A stretch of DNA of 64,000 nt from Erwinia pyri (GCF_030758455.1 NZ_CP132353.1:4030001-4094000); one strand, 5' to 3'; counted from the stretch's first letter, positions 53,767-62,983 are shown. Numbers and translations are program-made. Notes: generated by a model from the sequence alone, not told the origin.

Positions 53767-54984
53767 TTACCGGGGATCCTCAGATTGTTCAGGCAGGAAG
53801 ACAGCAATTGACCAGATAAGCAACCCGCCGAGTGCCAGGGCAAAACCTGTCCAGCCAGCCGACGCCCATCCCAGGCCTGATGCGATAGCTAAACCTGCCA
53901 GCCATGGACCAAGCGCATTGGCAATATTGAATGCCACATGATTCAATGAAGCGGCTAAATTCTGGGCATCTCCCGCTACCGCTATCAGCCGCATTTGCAG
54001 TATTGTCCCGAGTCCTCCCCCACAGCCAACTGCGAATACCGACAGCGCAATTAACCCTATGTTATGTACGCTGAAAGAATAGAATAATGTTGAGAGCGCA
54101 CTCCAGAGCAGGATAAGGCCCGCTGCAGGCATAATCCCCTTTCTTACCAACCTGGATGCCATCATATTGCCGAAGGTAATGCCTGCCCCGAACAGGCAAA
54201 AAATAAGGACGGTAGCAATATCTGATACCTGCTTTATCGTCTGCAATGTTGAAGCAAGATAACTGTAAATGGCAAACAGGCCGCCGAAGCCAATGGCACC
54301 GATACCCACGCTCAGCCACACCTGTGGACGGCGTAACGCGCCAAGCTCCTGACGTATGGAGGCGTTAACACTAACCGGCTGAAGCGGCAGTATGCAGCGT
54401 AGCGACACCATAACCAGCACTGAAAAAAGTCCAATAACGGCATATCCCATCCGCCAGCCCGCCCACTGGGTAAGCAGGTTAGTCAGCGGTACGCCAAGTG
54501 TGGTAGCCAGTGCCAGCCCCATAAGAATGCGGGCTACGGCACTACTTTGACGCTGCTCTCCTGCAATAGTGACGGCAACCAGAATTGCAGCCCCAAAATA
54601 AGCCCCATGAGTCATCCCGGTGACGAAACGCAGTGCGATTAAACTTTGCAGAGTGGGAGCCAGAGCGCTGAGTAAATTACCCACAGCGAACCAGCTTAAC
54701 AACAGCATCAGCAGCAGGCGGCGTTCAACACGCGCCCCCAACACCGCCAGTAAAGGCGCGCCCAGGACAACGCCAAGTGCATAAGCGCTAACTACGTGTC
54801 CTCCTGACGGGGCATCGCCACCCAGCTCATGGGTAATGGCTGGTAAAAAACTCATAGTGGCGAACTCACCCGTACCGAAAGCGAATCCCCCTGATGAGAG
54901 GATCAGATGTGCCAGCGTGACAGATGCAGACGGGCGTGAGCGTAGGATGTTAAACATTTTTACTGGCGACATTTTCCGGTTCAC
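53767..54984 (-). CDS. AraJ/YdeA-type MFS transporter
   Basis: The 405-residue protein has 12 membrane helices and the start of an arabinose-polymer/drug-type MFS exporter (SSGGFAFGTGEFATMSFLPAI, ALGVVLGAPLLAVLGARVERR). It lies just downstream of the SDR gene; the GTG start at 54984 follows that stop by six bases, and ATGs at 54972 or 54957 are alternatives. The pair looks co-transcribed and divergent from a LysR gene. Probable efflux of a small molecule. Confidence 0.85.
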   Translation of the reverse strand: MNRKMSPVKMFNILRSRPSASVTLAHLILSSGGFAFGTGEFATMSFLPAITHELGGDAPSGGHVVSAYALGVVLGAPLLAVLGARVERRLLLMLLLSWFAVGNLLSALAPTLQSLIALRFVTGMTHGAYFGAAILVAVTIAGEQRQSSAVARILMGLALATTLGVPLTNLLTQWAGWRMGYAVIGLFSVLVMVSLRCILPLQPVSVNASIRQELGALRRPQVWLSVGIGAIGFGGLFAIYSYLASTLQTIKQVSDIATVLIFCLFGAGITFGNMMASRLVRKGIMPAAGLILLWSALSTLFYSFSVHNIGLIALSVFAVGCGGGLGTILQMRLIAVAGDAQNLAASLNHVAFNIANALGPWLAGLAIASGLGWASAGWTGFALALGGLLIWSIAVFLPEQSEDPR

Positions 54985-54990
54985 TCAGTT

Positions 54991-55608
54991 TCAGTAAGCG
55001 ACGGTAAAACGTTCACGGTGATGCTGTGGCTGCTCTGCTTCATCCAGCATGGCAACAGCGTAATCTTCCAGGGAAATCCGGCTTTCCCCGCTGCTGTTGA
55101 CCAGCAGGTGGTCTTTACCGACCCGATACTGCCCGGTACGTTCGCCAGGCACCAGCATGGCTGCCGGACTAAGAAACACCCAGTCCAGCTGTTTCTCTTG
55201 TTCTAGCTGCTGCAGAAATCTGGCGGTGCGCAATGACCCTTCCTTCCACTCGGCAGGAAAATCTTTTTGATCTACAACACGTTCACCGGAGGGCAGCAGT
55301 AGTGTTCCGGCACCTCCCACTACCAAAAAGCGACTGACCTCTGCACGTTTTACGCCTTCAATAATAGCCAGCGTGGTGCTGCCATCACTGTCTGCCCCAG
55401 GGTTGTAAGCGCTGATAACTACGTCATGCCCGGTGAGTGCAGCAGACAGATCGCCTGCATCTGCCACTTTCACACTCAGGTTTCTCTCATTTAATGAAAT
55501 GCTGTTGATATTTCTTACAATGGCGGTGACCTCATGGCCCCTTTCCAGCGCTTCAGCGAGCAGTTGAGATCCTACATAACCGGTACTACCAATAAGTGCA
55601 ATTTTCAT
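54991..55608 (-). CDS. NAD(P)-binding SDR-like protein (YwnB/NmrA-like)
   Basis: The protein (205 residues) starts MKIALIGSTGYVGSQLLAEALERGHEVTAIVRN, with GGAGG before the ATG at 55608. It carries the GxxGxxG motif and ends with PAAMLVPGERTGQYRVGKD...SRISLEDYAVAMLDE. Family members reduce flavins or act as NAD(P)-dependent regulators. A divergent LysR gene begins 142 bp away; the MFS gene follows. Confidence 0.87.
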   Translation of the reverse strand: MKIALIGSTGYVGSQLLAEALERGHEVTAIVRNINSISLNERNLSVKVADAGDLSAALTGHDVVISAYNPGADSDGSTTLAIIEGVKRAEVSRFLVVGGAGTLLLPSGERVVDQKDFPAEWKEGSLRTARFLQQLEQEKQLDWVFLSPAAMLVPGERTGQYRVGKDHLLVNSSGESRISLEDYAVAMLDEAEQPQHHRERFTVAY

Positions 55609-55749
55609 GAAACCTCCATAAATTTTCCCAATGCGCAAAAACAAACCCTGAATTTTACGGCCTGTTTTATATTGAGATTTATTATGTCATTTTAATAATG
55701 TCGTGATTATCTCGGTTTTATTTAATGGTTCTTTAAGGCAGGCTAATAG

Positions 55750-56700
55750 ATGAATGATTTAAAGCAATATGCTGTGTTTGCTGAAGTGGTCGCATCGGGC
55801 TCCATGAGCGCGGCTGCCCGCAGACTGAATCTGACTCCCTCTGCCGTTAGCCAGATTATCAGCACGCTGGAGCGACAGTTCGGCGTAAGCCTGTTACACC
55901 GCTCAACTCGCAAACTGGTGCTTACTGATGCCGGAGAGCGCTGTTACCCCCATTGTCTGAGATTACTGGAAGCCAGAAATTCTGCCGCCGCTTCGCTGGA
56001 ACTTGCCCGTGACGCGCCTGGAGGTGAACTGAAAATTGCTGCCCCTTTGGGGTTTGGTGCCTACGTAGCGCCTGCGCTTGCCCCCTTATTGGCGGAATGG
56101 CCACAGCTAAGACTGAGTCTGCTCGTTGATGATGAGCTGACAGATCTGGTGGCATCACGCATTGATGTGGCGCTGCGCGTTGGCTCATTACCTGATTCAA
56201 GTTGGGTTGGACGCAAGCTGGGTGATATGGAGACGGTATTGTGTGCCTCGCCAGCCTATCTGGAACGTTGGGGAGCGCCGCAAATGACAGATGATTTATA
56301 TCATCACCACTGGCTGTCACTGATGAATGAGGTCCATTATACGGCTACCACAAACCGTACTAACGCTACCCCTTTGCCAACGTTTCAACTTCATTTAATG
56401 GATGAAAATAATAAGCCGGAAAAGATAACGTTAGCGGTCAGAACCACCACTACTAATCAGATTACACTCCAGCAGATGTGTGAACAGGGGGCAGGCATTG
56501 CGCGACTTTTTTATCCAGATGTCCGGGCCGCCCTTGAACATGGCATTCTGGTAAGAGTCTTGCCCACTAAGCAGCTTCCTTTTTACCCGCTAACTTTATT
56601 AACATCCGAACGTCACCCGGGGCAGGCAAAAATAAAAATGGCTGTCAGTGCGTTAACCTCCTTTTTTAGTTTTTTGCCTACCGTGAAACGGCATTTTTAA
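55750..56700 (+). CDS. LysR-family regulator
   Basis: The 316-residue protein has the winged HTH MSAAARRLNLTPSAVSQIISTLERQFGVSLLHRSTRKLVLTDAGE (residues 18-64) and a full effector domain. It is divergent from the SDR-MFS pair and is probably their regulator. Its C-terminal residues (TVKRHF) extend beyond the usual length by a few residues. Confidence 0.87.
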   Translation: MNDLKQYAVFAEVVASGSMSAAARRLNLTPSAVSQIISTLERQFGVSLLHRSTRKLVLTDAGERCYPHCLRLLEARNSAAASLELARDAPGGELKIAAPLGFGAYVAPALAPLLAEWPQLRLSLLVDDELTDLVASRIDVALRVGSLPDSSWVGRKLGDMETVLCASPAYLERWGAPQMTDDLYHHHWLSLMNEVHYTATTNRTNATPLPTFQLHLMDENNKPEKITLAVRTTTTNQITLQQMCEQGAGIARLFYPDVRAALEHGILVRVLPTKQLPFYPLTLLTSERHPGQAKIKMAVSALTSFFSFLPTVKRHF

Positions 56701-56858
56701 TGAGTTAACGCCTTCTCTTTTTAACGTGACTGATTTCTGCCTGCTTTTACAGTGAAGGAAATAACCAGGAATATGAGTGCATAATTTTTTAGCTGAATTT
56801 TAATTGTCGGTAAACCATGCCCTTTACTCTCTGAGCAAAAAAGTTGCCGATAGATATT

Positions 56859-58232
56859 TCAGGGAAATCGTAGCGTAAACCGGTTAACGCCGTGCTCGCT
56901 ATGCACCTCGCAACTTCCCTGATGTAATCGCATGATGCTACGTACAATAGAGAGCCCCAATCCGCTGCTGCCCTGATGGCGTGAAGTTTCGGCACGCCAG
57001 AAACGATCGAAAATACGCGCCTGATGTTCAGCATTCAGCTCAGGGCCATGGTTTTCCACTACCAGTTCGGTGCCCTGCAGCTGCGCCTTGCTAAAGACAC
57101 GGATCGTGGTGTCACGATTGCCATAGCGCAGCGCATTCGCCATCAGATTTGCCAGCGCGCGTTGCAGCAGCTGCGGATCGGCATACAGTTCGCCCTGCAG
57201 CGCCATCTCCAGCCGCATCGCCTTTTCTTCCGCCATACCGTCAAAATATCCCTGCAGTTTCTCGCCGAGCTGCGCCAGATCGATGCGCTGTACATCCATC
57301 GCCTGACTGGCATCTTCCGCTTTGGCAAGAAAGAGCATGTTGTCGATCATCTTCGCCAGCCGTTCCAGCTCTTCATAATTGGAACCCAGCAACGCCTGAT
57401 AGTCGCTGACGCTGCGCGTCTGGCTCAGCGCCACCTCGGTCTGGCCAATCAGCGTCCCGACTGGCGTGCGCAGTTCATGCGCCATATCCGCAGAAACCTG
57501 GCTCAGCTGCTGATAACCCGACTCAAGACGACTCAGCATCTGGTTAAAGGCGGCGACCAGCGGCTGCAATTCAGCGGGAGCCTGATTGGGTATGCGGTGT
57601 GACAAATGGCGCACATCAATCGCATTCGCTTCCGTCGCCAGAGTGCGCAGCGGGGACAACCCCCGTCGCACCAGCCAGATACTGATCGCTGCCACCAGCA
57701 ATGCTGTCAGTACAGTTGCCAGAATGACCCGATCGCGGTAGCTGTTCATTGTTTGGGTACGGTCACTCAACAGGCGACCAGTAATGATCTCAATCTGCCC
57801 GGTGCCATCACGCGTTGGCGTGAGAGCCGCCGCCGAGATAAACGGCGTGCCGTCTTCGGCTTCAAGATGGTGTACCGACGCCAGCGTCAGCGGCTGGTCA
57901 GCAGGGACGGGGGTAATGGCAGGAAGCGGACGCTGGCCAGGATTGACCACAATGAGCGGTGGCTGCCCGGGGAAACGCAGCACCAGCAAAGATTCGGTAT
58001 TGCCAAGCATGTTGGCGAACAAATGCGGTTTCTGCTGGATCAGCGTAATGGCATCTTCATCGCGCAACAGTGTGCGGATCTGATCTATACGCGTCAGCAG
58101 TGCGCCATCATCACGCACGCCAATCTGGCTTGCCAGCGATTGGTAAAGCGCGAAGCCGCTGAATGAAAAAATGACAATCACCGTGGCGCTCAGCATCAGC
58201 GACAGACGTGCCGCAAGGGAGCGTTTCCTCAT
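56859..58232 (-). CDS. Sensor histidine kinase, heavy-metal (CusS/IrlS-like) type
   Basis: From the ATG at 58232 the protein has 457 residues: a membrane helix (about 10-31), a periplasmic domain (about 32-158), a second helix (about 160-183), HAMP, then the phosphoacceptor His in SADMAHELRTPVGTLIG and the ATPase N-box ANLMANALRYG and GSSGLGLSIVRSIMRLH. The ATG overlaps the regulator stop by the bases ATGA, so the two are coupled. The G1 box DxGxG is replaced by ENHGPE, as in CusS-type kinases. The signal is unknown. Confidence 0.9.
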   Translation of the reverse strand: MRKRSLAARLSLMLSATVIVIFSFSGFALYQSLASQIGVRDDGALLTRIDQIRTLLRDEDAITLIQQKPHLFANMLGNTESLLVLRFPGQPPLIVVNPGQRPLPAITPVPADQPLTLASVHHLEAEDGTPFISAAALTPTRDGTGQIEIITGRLLSDRTQTMNSYRDRVILATVLTALLVAAISIWLVRRGLSPLRTLATEANAIDVRHLSHRIPNQAPAELQPLVAAFNQMLSRLESGYQQLSQVSADMAHELRTPVGTLIGQTEVALSQTRSVSDYQALLGSNYEELERLAKMIDNMLFLAKAEDASQAMDVQRIDLAQLGEKLQGYFDGMAEEKAMRLEMALQGELYADPQLLQRALANLMANALRYGNRDTTIRVFSKAQLQGTELVVENHGPELNAEHQARIFDRFWRAETSRHQGSSGLGLSIVRSIMRLHQGSCEVHSEHGVNRFTLRFP

Positions 58233-58903
58233 GATTCTGCTTCGCAACGATAGCCTACGCCGTAAACGGTATGGATCAGCGGTTGGGCAAACGGGCCATC
58301 AATTTTCTGCCGCAGGCGTTTAACCGCCACATCCACCACGTTGGTGTCGCTGTCAAAGTTCATATCCCATACGCGGGAAGCAATCACGGTGCGCGTCAGC
58401 ACCTCGCCGGGATAGAGCAGAAACAGATGCAGCAGATTAAACTCTTTGTTGGTGAGATCGATGCGCTGACCGCCGCGCTCGACGCGTCGTTTAAGAATAT
58501 CGAGCTGCAAATCGGCAAGCGTCAGAATATCCGGCAGCTTATGCTGGCCGCCGCGTCGCAATTGCGTACGAACGCGCGCCAGCAGTTCGGCAAATGAAAA
58601 GGGCTTGACCAGATAATCGTCTGCTCCCAGCTCCAGCCCTTTAATGCGATCTTCCAGAGTCCCTTTGGCGGTAAGGAATATAACTGGCGCATGAATTTGT
58701 TTATCCATCGCCGCCATCACTTGCCACCCATCCATGCCGGGCATCATCACGTCCAGTAAAATCAAATCGTAATGATGCTCCTGGGCATAGAACAGACCCT
58801 CCTGGCCATTTTCTGCCACATCCACGATGAAGCCCGCCTCCGTCAACCCTTTGCGCATGTAATCGCGTGCTTTGGCTTCATCTTCAATGACCAAGATTTT
58901 CAT
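58229..58903 (-). CDS. OmpR-type response regulator
   Basis: The 224-residue protein has a receiver domain (1-120, phospho-Asp in LILLDVMMPGMDG) and a winged HTH with RRVERGGQRIDLTNKEFNLLHLFLLYPGEVLTRTVIASRVWDM and VVDVAVKRLRQKID. It is a CusR/CopR/IrlR-like regulator. It lies between the hydrolase (22 bp) and its kinase in a three-gene operon. It likely binds the TGACA repeats at 59738-59777. Confidence 0.92.
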   Translation of the reverse strand: MKILVIEDEAKARDYMRKGLTEAGFIVDVAENGQEGLFYAQEHHYDLILLDVMMPGMDGWQVMAAMDKQIHAPVIFLTAKGTLEDRIKGLELGADDYLVKPFSFAELLARVRTQLRRGGQHKLPDILTLADLQLDILKRRVERGGQRIDLTNKEFNLLHLFLLYPGEVLTRTVIASRVWDMNFDSDTNVVDVAVKRLRQKIDGPFAQPLIHTVYGVGYRCEAES

Positions 58904-58925
58904 GCGCGTCTCCCTGGAACAGGTT

Positions 58926-59687
58926 TTAAGGTTGTGCGTGTTGCGCGGCTTGCTCGATCAATTTCGCAACTTCGTCAGGATGTGACTGATACACCGAATG
59001 GCTGGCACCGGCAATTTCCACCGTATAGCTGTGTGCACGTTTGGCGTACATACGCTCCAGATCGGGATTAATAATTTTGTCAGCTTTCGCCACCATGTAC
59101 CAGCTGGGCCTGGTTTTCCACGCCGGATCGGGAATATTAGCGGTGAACACTGCCGCGTTCGTCGGCATCTGAGCATGTGCTTCAAAATCGGCCTGTGCGG
59201 CAGGCAAGTCAGCAGCGAAATCGCTGTGATAATATTGTGGCGCGATAGTCAGATAGCCGTCGCCCGACCTTGCAAACGGATGGGCGCTGTTGGGGAATTT
59301 CTTGCCGTTACTGGCTTCAGTTTCGCCGTTATCCAGCGCATGCGCGGCAATATAGACCAGGCCTGCCACCTTACTGTCGTTACCGGCTTCCGTGATGATT
59401 GCGCCGCCGTAGCTGTGGCCGACTAAAATCACCGGGCCATTTTGCTCATCGATTATGCGTCGCGTCGCCGCCACATCTTGTGGAAAGCCGGTCAGCGGCT
59501 CCTGTACCAGCGTCACATTATAACCGTCATGCGTTAAACGATCGTACACCGGACGCCAGCCCGCGCCGCCAACGAAAGCACCGTGCACCAGCACAATGTT
59601 ATGCACCGGCTCTGCCTGAGCTTGCGCCGCGCCGCCTGCGATTGCCAGCAGCATGCCCGCTGCAAGGGTAATTTTGTTCAGTTTCAT
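58926..59687 (-). CDS. Secreted alpha/beta hydrolase
   Basis: The 253-residue protein has a signal peptide (MKLNKITLAAGMLLAIAGGAAQA) and VHNIVLVHGAFVGGAGWRPVYDRLTHDGYNVTLVQEP, the nucleophile elbow GHSYGG, and a C-terminal His in AGASHSVY. It is a paralog of 46111-46800. It is the first gene of a hydrolase-regulator-kinase operon, so the enzyme is probably produced in response to the kinase signal. Confidence 0.9.
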   Translation of the reverse strand: MKLNKITLAAGMLLAIAGGAAQAQAEPVHNIVLVHGAFVGGAGWRPVYDRLTHDGYNVTLVQEPLTGFPQDVAATRRIIDEQNGPVILVGHSYGGAIITEAGNDSKVAGLVYIAAHALDNGETEASNGKKFPNSAHPFARSGDGYLTIAPQYYHSDFAADLPAAQADFEAHAQMPTNAAVFTANIPDPAWKTRPSWYMVAKADKIINPDLERMYAKRAHSYTVEIAGASHSVYQSHPDEVAKLIEQAAQHAQP

Positions 59688-59737
59688 TTTAATACTCCTG
59701 TCTGGAAAGGTTCGCCTACAGGATATGAAACGGGTTC

Positions 59738-59777
59738 TGACATTCGGGTGAGCCAGTTATGACAAAAAAATGACATT
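59738..59777. promoter_or_regulatory. 11-bp-phased TGACA direct repeats, candidate response-regulator site
   Basis: TGACATT at 59738, TGACAAA at 59760 and TGACATT at 59771, spaced 22 and 11 bp. OmpR-family regulators bind such direct repeats in helical phase. The site lies between the hydrolase-regulator-kinase operon and the divergent DUF4142 gene, so both could be targets. Confidence 0.6.
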
Positions 59778-59940
59778 GGTCGAAACGTGACTGCCGTTTC
59801 TCCGTTGAGAACCATAACTCAAACTTATGTCCCGAATCGTTGATCTACTATACTGACCATTGCAGTTGTAATTTACCTACGAGGCTGCGCACGGTTGATT
59901 ACCTGACATCAACCTTACCCATGACCTTCAGGAGAACAAA

Positions 59941-60495
59941 ATGCAGAAGAGTAAAACCTTGAAAGGGCTGTTGGCCCTATCGGTAGTAGCAGCTATGTTC
60001 AGCACTGTTAGCGTGCAAGCCCAAACGCCGACGAGCGCCGCAGATCAGACCGCATCGAGCGCAAAACTCAGCTCCGGTGACGAAAAAGCGTTGAAGGATA
60101 TGGCGCAGGCCGATATCAATGAAGTTGCCGCCGCCAAAATCGCGCTGAGCAAGGCCGAAAGCAGCGACGTCAAAGCGTTCGCTCAGAAGATGGTCGAAGA
60201 CCACGGTGCTGCCTTGACCAAAGTACAGACGGTCGCCCAGCAAAAGGGCGTGGCGCTGCCGACTGAGCCGGACGCCAAACACAAAACCATGGCCGCCAGT
60301 CTGGAAAAGCAGAGCGGCGACGCATTTGACAAGATGTATATGGAAAACGCCGGTACTAAAGACCACAAAATGGTGCTGTCGAAACTGCAGAGTGATGCCA
60401 AAAAGATCAAGGATCCTGATGTGAAGGTCCTGGCCGATGCGCACACGCCGGTCGTTGAGCAGCACCTGAAGGCTGCCCAGCAGATGTCGATGTAG
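59941..60495 (+). CDS. Exported DUF4142 protein
   Basis: The 184-residue protein has a signal peptide (1-27, ending SVQA) and the DUF4142 four-helix ferritin-like domain: DMAQADINEVAAAKIALSKAESSDVKAFAQKMVEDHGAALTKVQTVAQQKGVALP. Family members are often found near two-component systems in soil beta- and alphaproteobacteria; function unknown. CAGGAG lies 11 bases before the ATG. It is divergent from the hydrolase-regulator-kinase operon and shares its regulatory region. Confidence 0.88.
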   Translation: MQKSKTLKGLLALSVVAAMFSTVSVQAQTPTSAADQTASSAKLSSGDEKALKDMAQADINEVAAAKIALSKAESSDVKAFAQKMVEDHGAALTKVQTVAQQKGVALPTEPDAKHKTMAASLEKQSGDAFDKMYMENAGTKDHKMVLSKLQSDAKKIKDPDVKVLADAHTPVVEQHLKAAQQMSM

Positions 60496-60663
60496 TCAGG
60501 TAAGTCAATATTGACTGTAAGTGTGCCGAGCGATGCTCGTCCATGAGTGGTCGCAAGCTGACGCTCACTCTACGTGTTGACGAATGGAATTGACCCCGAG
60601 CAGCCGCCCGACAGGCTGCATGGGGCAAATATTGCGAAGGACCGCTTCTGGTACAGAGCCGTT
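60496..60663. other. Junction between DUF4142 gene and DUF1471 remnant
   Basis: Sequence of unknown origin between the DUF4142 stop and the breakpoint of the third DUF1471 copy (about 60660). It carries no gene or recognised IS end. Confidence 0.35.
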
Positions 60664-60735
60664 GGTGCCTCTTATAAAATCACCGGTGCACGTGTTGATA
60701 ACGGTGCTTATGTCTCGGCTGAACTGACTAAATAA
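60664..60735 (+). pseudogene. 3' remnant of a third DUF1471 gene
   Basis: The last 23 codons and stop of the DUF1471 gene (GASYKITGARVDNGAYVSAELTK) are intact, but everything before is lost. The following bases match the terminator module. It combines variants of copies A and B, so it is a separate paralog. Confidence 0.85.
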
Positions 60736-60785
60736 AGAGTCCGGCGCTAAAACAGCGCAATGCAGGACCGCGAGATTGAAACAAA

Positions 60786-60807
60786 AAACCCTGCCTGAGC
60801 AGGGTTT
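60786..60807. terminator. Terminator module, copy C
   Basis: AAACCCTGC/GCAGGGTTT stem with CTGA loop. The minus strand gives a T-run. Same module as A and B, here behind the truncated DUF1471 gene. Confidence 0.8.
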
Positions 60808-60857
60808 CATTGTTTGCAGACTAAACCAGAGCAATTGACTACTGACCACCCGCACTA

Positions 60858-61922
60858 TCAGTCATCGGAGTTGGTCAGCGTAGCCCTGAAGTGAGGCAGG
60901 CTCTGCGGATAATTTTGCTGAATAAACTCAATCATTTTTTCACGGACGTAACAGCGTAAATCCCAGGCTATAGGGGAATTCTGAGCGGTCATCAACAATC
61001 TGATTGTCATGGTTTTTTCACTCGTATCAGTAACCTGAAGCACCTGAGTCTGTTGATCCCAGAGTTTTGTTTCACTGAGTACTTTTTCAAAATGCTGACG
61101 GAGAGGCTCTAACGGCATCGAATAATCAACATAAAGAAATACAGAGCCTAATATTTGTGCGTTATTACGCGTCCAGTTCTGAAAGGCATTTTCTGTAAAA
61201 TAGGTGATAGGCAGGACCAGTCGGCGCAGATCCCAGATACGCACAACGACATAGGTCAGGTTTATCTCCTCAATCCAGCCCCACTCCTTTTCAACTACCA
61301 CCGCATCATCAATTTTTATAGGCTGCGTAAAGGCTATCTGAATACCGGCAAACAGATTGACAAGCGACTTCTGCAGGGCAAAACCAATGATGATGCCAGC
61401 AACCCCTGCCCCGGCCAGGATGGTTGTGCCGAATTTTCGAATGCCAGGGAAACTGAGCAGGATCAGAGAAACACAGAATGAGACGAGGAGTACGATAGCG
61501 ACCTTTTTTACATAGATTATCTGAGTACGAACTTTACGGGCACGAAGATTATTTGAAAGATTAATGTCATAACGTATAAAAAGCATATCCTGCACAACAT
61601 TCGTCAGGCGAATTAAAACGGAGCAAAATGATAATATGATGAATATATTAACGGTATTTGTAATAATATAAAGGTAAGTTGGGTGAATGTTAATATAATT
61701 AACGCCGATATTTATTAACATCAAGGGAATGAAAAGAAACATCGATCCACGAAGATTTTTTTCAAGTGATTTGAATAGCTTTCGGTCACGATTCTGCCAG
61801 TAGCGAATAAACTGGAGAAGTATAAATCGGGCCAGGAACCCCACTATGAATGAGAGAGTGACGAGCAATAAAGCAGGTACCCATGATGGAGCACCAGATA
61901 ACTCACCGAATATCGTTGGCAT
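60858..61922 (-). CDS. MscS-family mechanosensitive channel
   Basis: The 354-residue protein has about five membrane helices, then the MscS core with the pore helix AGAGVAGIIIGFALQKSLVNLFAGIQIAFTQPIKIDDAVVVEKEWGWIEEINLTYVVVRIWDLRRLVLPITYF. The N-terminal extra helices make it larger than MscS itself. It should open under hypo-osmotic shock and release solutes. It lies between terminator copies C and D. Confidence 0.9.
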   Translation of the reverse strand: MPTIFGELSGAPSWVPALLLVTLSFIVGFLARFILLQFIRYWQNRDRKLFKSLEKNLRGSMFLFIPLMLINIGVNYINIHPTYLYIITNTVNIFIILSFCSVLIRLTNVVQDMLFIRYDINLSNNLRARKVRTQIIYVKKVAIVLLVSFCVSLILLSFPGIRKFGTTILAGAGVAGIIIGFALQKSLVNLFAGIQIAFTQPIKIDDAVVVEKEWGWIEEINLTYVVVRIWDLRRLVLPITYFTENAFQNWTRNNAQILGSVFLYVDYSMPLEPLRQHFEKVLSETKLWDQQTQVLQVTDTSEKTMTIRLLMTAQNSPIAWDLRCYVREKMIEFIQQNYPQSLPHFRATLTNSDD

Positions 61923-62230
61923 TTCTTTCCCTTATATTCAGACAACAACTATCAGTTGTCATATCAGTAATAAAACTTCAGTAACCGTTGTTTTCCCGGT
62001 TATCTGAGGATTAAATGGTTAACGCACATAAGCTTAGCTGACTGACGTTTAACGCAAAATAACCATGAAAATAAATCAATATAAAGGGTAGCATAAACGC
62101 AACTGACCTCACCCAGTAGGCTCCAGAGACGCTGAAAAAGCGCAAGGCAGTGCCGTGAGACTGAAACAAAAAAACCCTGCCTGAGCAGGGTTTCACTGTT
62201 TTTATGGAACGTTGACTGAAGCGAGATCGC
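61923..62230. other. Gap between the MscS-type gene and ssb
   Basis: The MscS promoter lies near the left edge. The terminator copy D (62172-62193) and about 70 bases of flank similar to copies A-C occupy the right half. No gene seen. Confidence 0.45.
62172..62193. terminator. Terminator module, copy D (ssb terminator)
   Basis: AAACCCTGC/GCAGGGTTT with loop CTGA. On the minus strand it is followed by TTTTTTT, so it is the ssb terminator. The flank GCAAGGCAGTGCCGTGAGACTG is a diverged version of the flank of copies A-C. Confidence 0.85.
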
Positions 62231-62779
62231 TTAGAAAGGAATATCGTCGTCAAAATCCATTGGCGGTTCATTGTTAGCCGGAGCATTGTTCTGCTGTGGC
62301 TGCTGCGGACGGGACTGCTGGCCACCGCTGAACTGGTTGTTGCTGCCGCCCTGCGGCTGCTGAGGCTGGCCCCAACCGTTGTTGTTGCCCTGTCCACCGC
62401 CGCCTGCCGGTGCGCCTGCACCGCCACCCTGACGGCCACCCAGCATCTGCATGGTGCCGCCAACGTTGACCACCACTTCCGTAGTGTATTTCTCTACGCC
62501 AGCCTGGTCAGTCCATTTGCGGGTCTGCAGCGCGCCTTCGATATAAACCTGGGAACCTTTACGCAGGTATTCACCCGCCACTTCCGCCAGCTTGCCAAAC
62601 AGCACTACGCGGTGCCATTCAGTTTTCTCTTTGGTTTCGCCGGTCTGCTTGTCACGCCAGCTTTCAGACGTGGCCAGGGTAATGTTGGCAACGGCGCCGC
62701 CATTTGGCATGTAGCGGACTTCCGGGTCTTGACCCAGGTTGCCCACCAGGATCACTTTGTTTACGCCTCTGCTGGCCAT
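62231..62779 (-). CDS. ssb: Single-stranded DNA-binding protein
   Basis: The 182-residue protein (E. coli 178) has the OB-fold domain [26 protein letters not shown]...[21 protein letters not shown], a Gly/Gln/Pro-rich linker and the conserved acidic tip DFDDDIPF that binds partner proteins. It coats single-stranded DNA in replication, recombination and repair. It is divergent from uvrA around a LexA box, as in E. coli. Confidence 0.97.
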   Translation of the reverse strand: MASRGVNKVILVGNLGQDPEVRYMPNGGAVANITLATSESWRDKQTGETKEKTEWHRVVLFGKLAEVAGEYLRKGSQVYIEGALQTRKWTDQAGVEKYTTEVVVNVGGTMQMLGGRQGGGAGAPAGGGGQGNNNGWGQPQQPQGGSNNQFSGGQQSRPQQPQQNNAPANNEPPMDFDDDIPF

Positions 62780-62983
62780 GTTGGTGTCTCCGATAATTGT
62801 TCTGCTTTAAGTCTAAGCCGGAAATTCTAACATGCCACTCTTTGAGATCCTACTTTCAGATCGGGATCGAAAAGGGTTTATCCAGCTTGCAACGTTGCAG
62901 GTTGCGGCCTGAGAAGGATCGAGAAAATTTCCGGTCAGGCACCCGGCAGGATCCGGATCCTGCTCTGCTCTTGTGGCAAAGCA

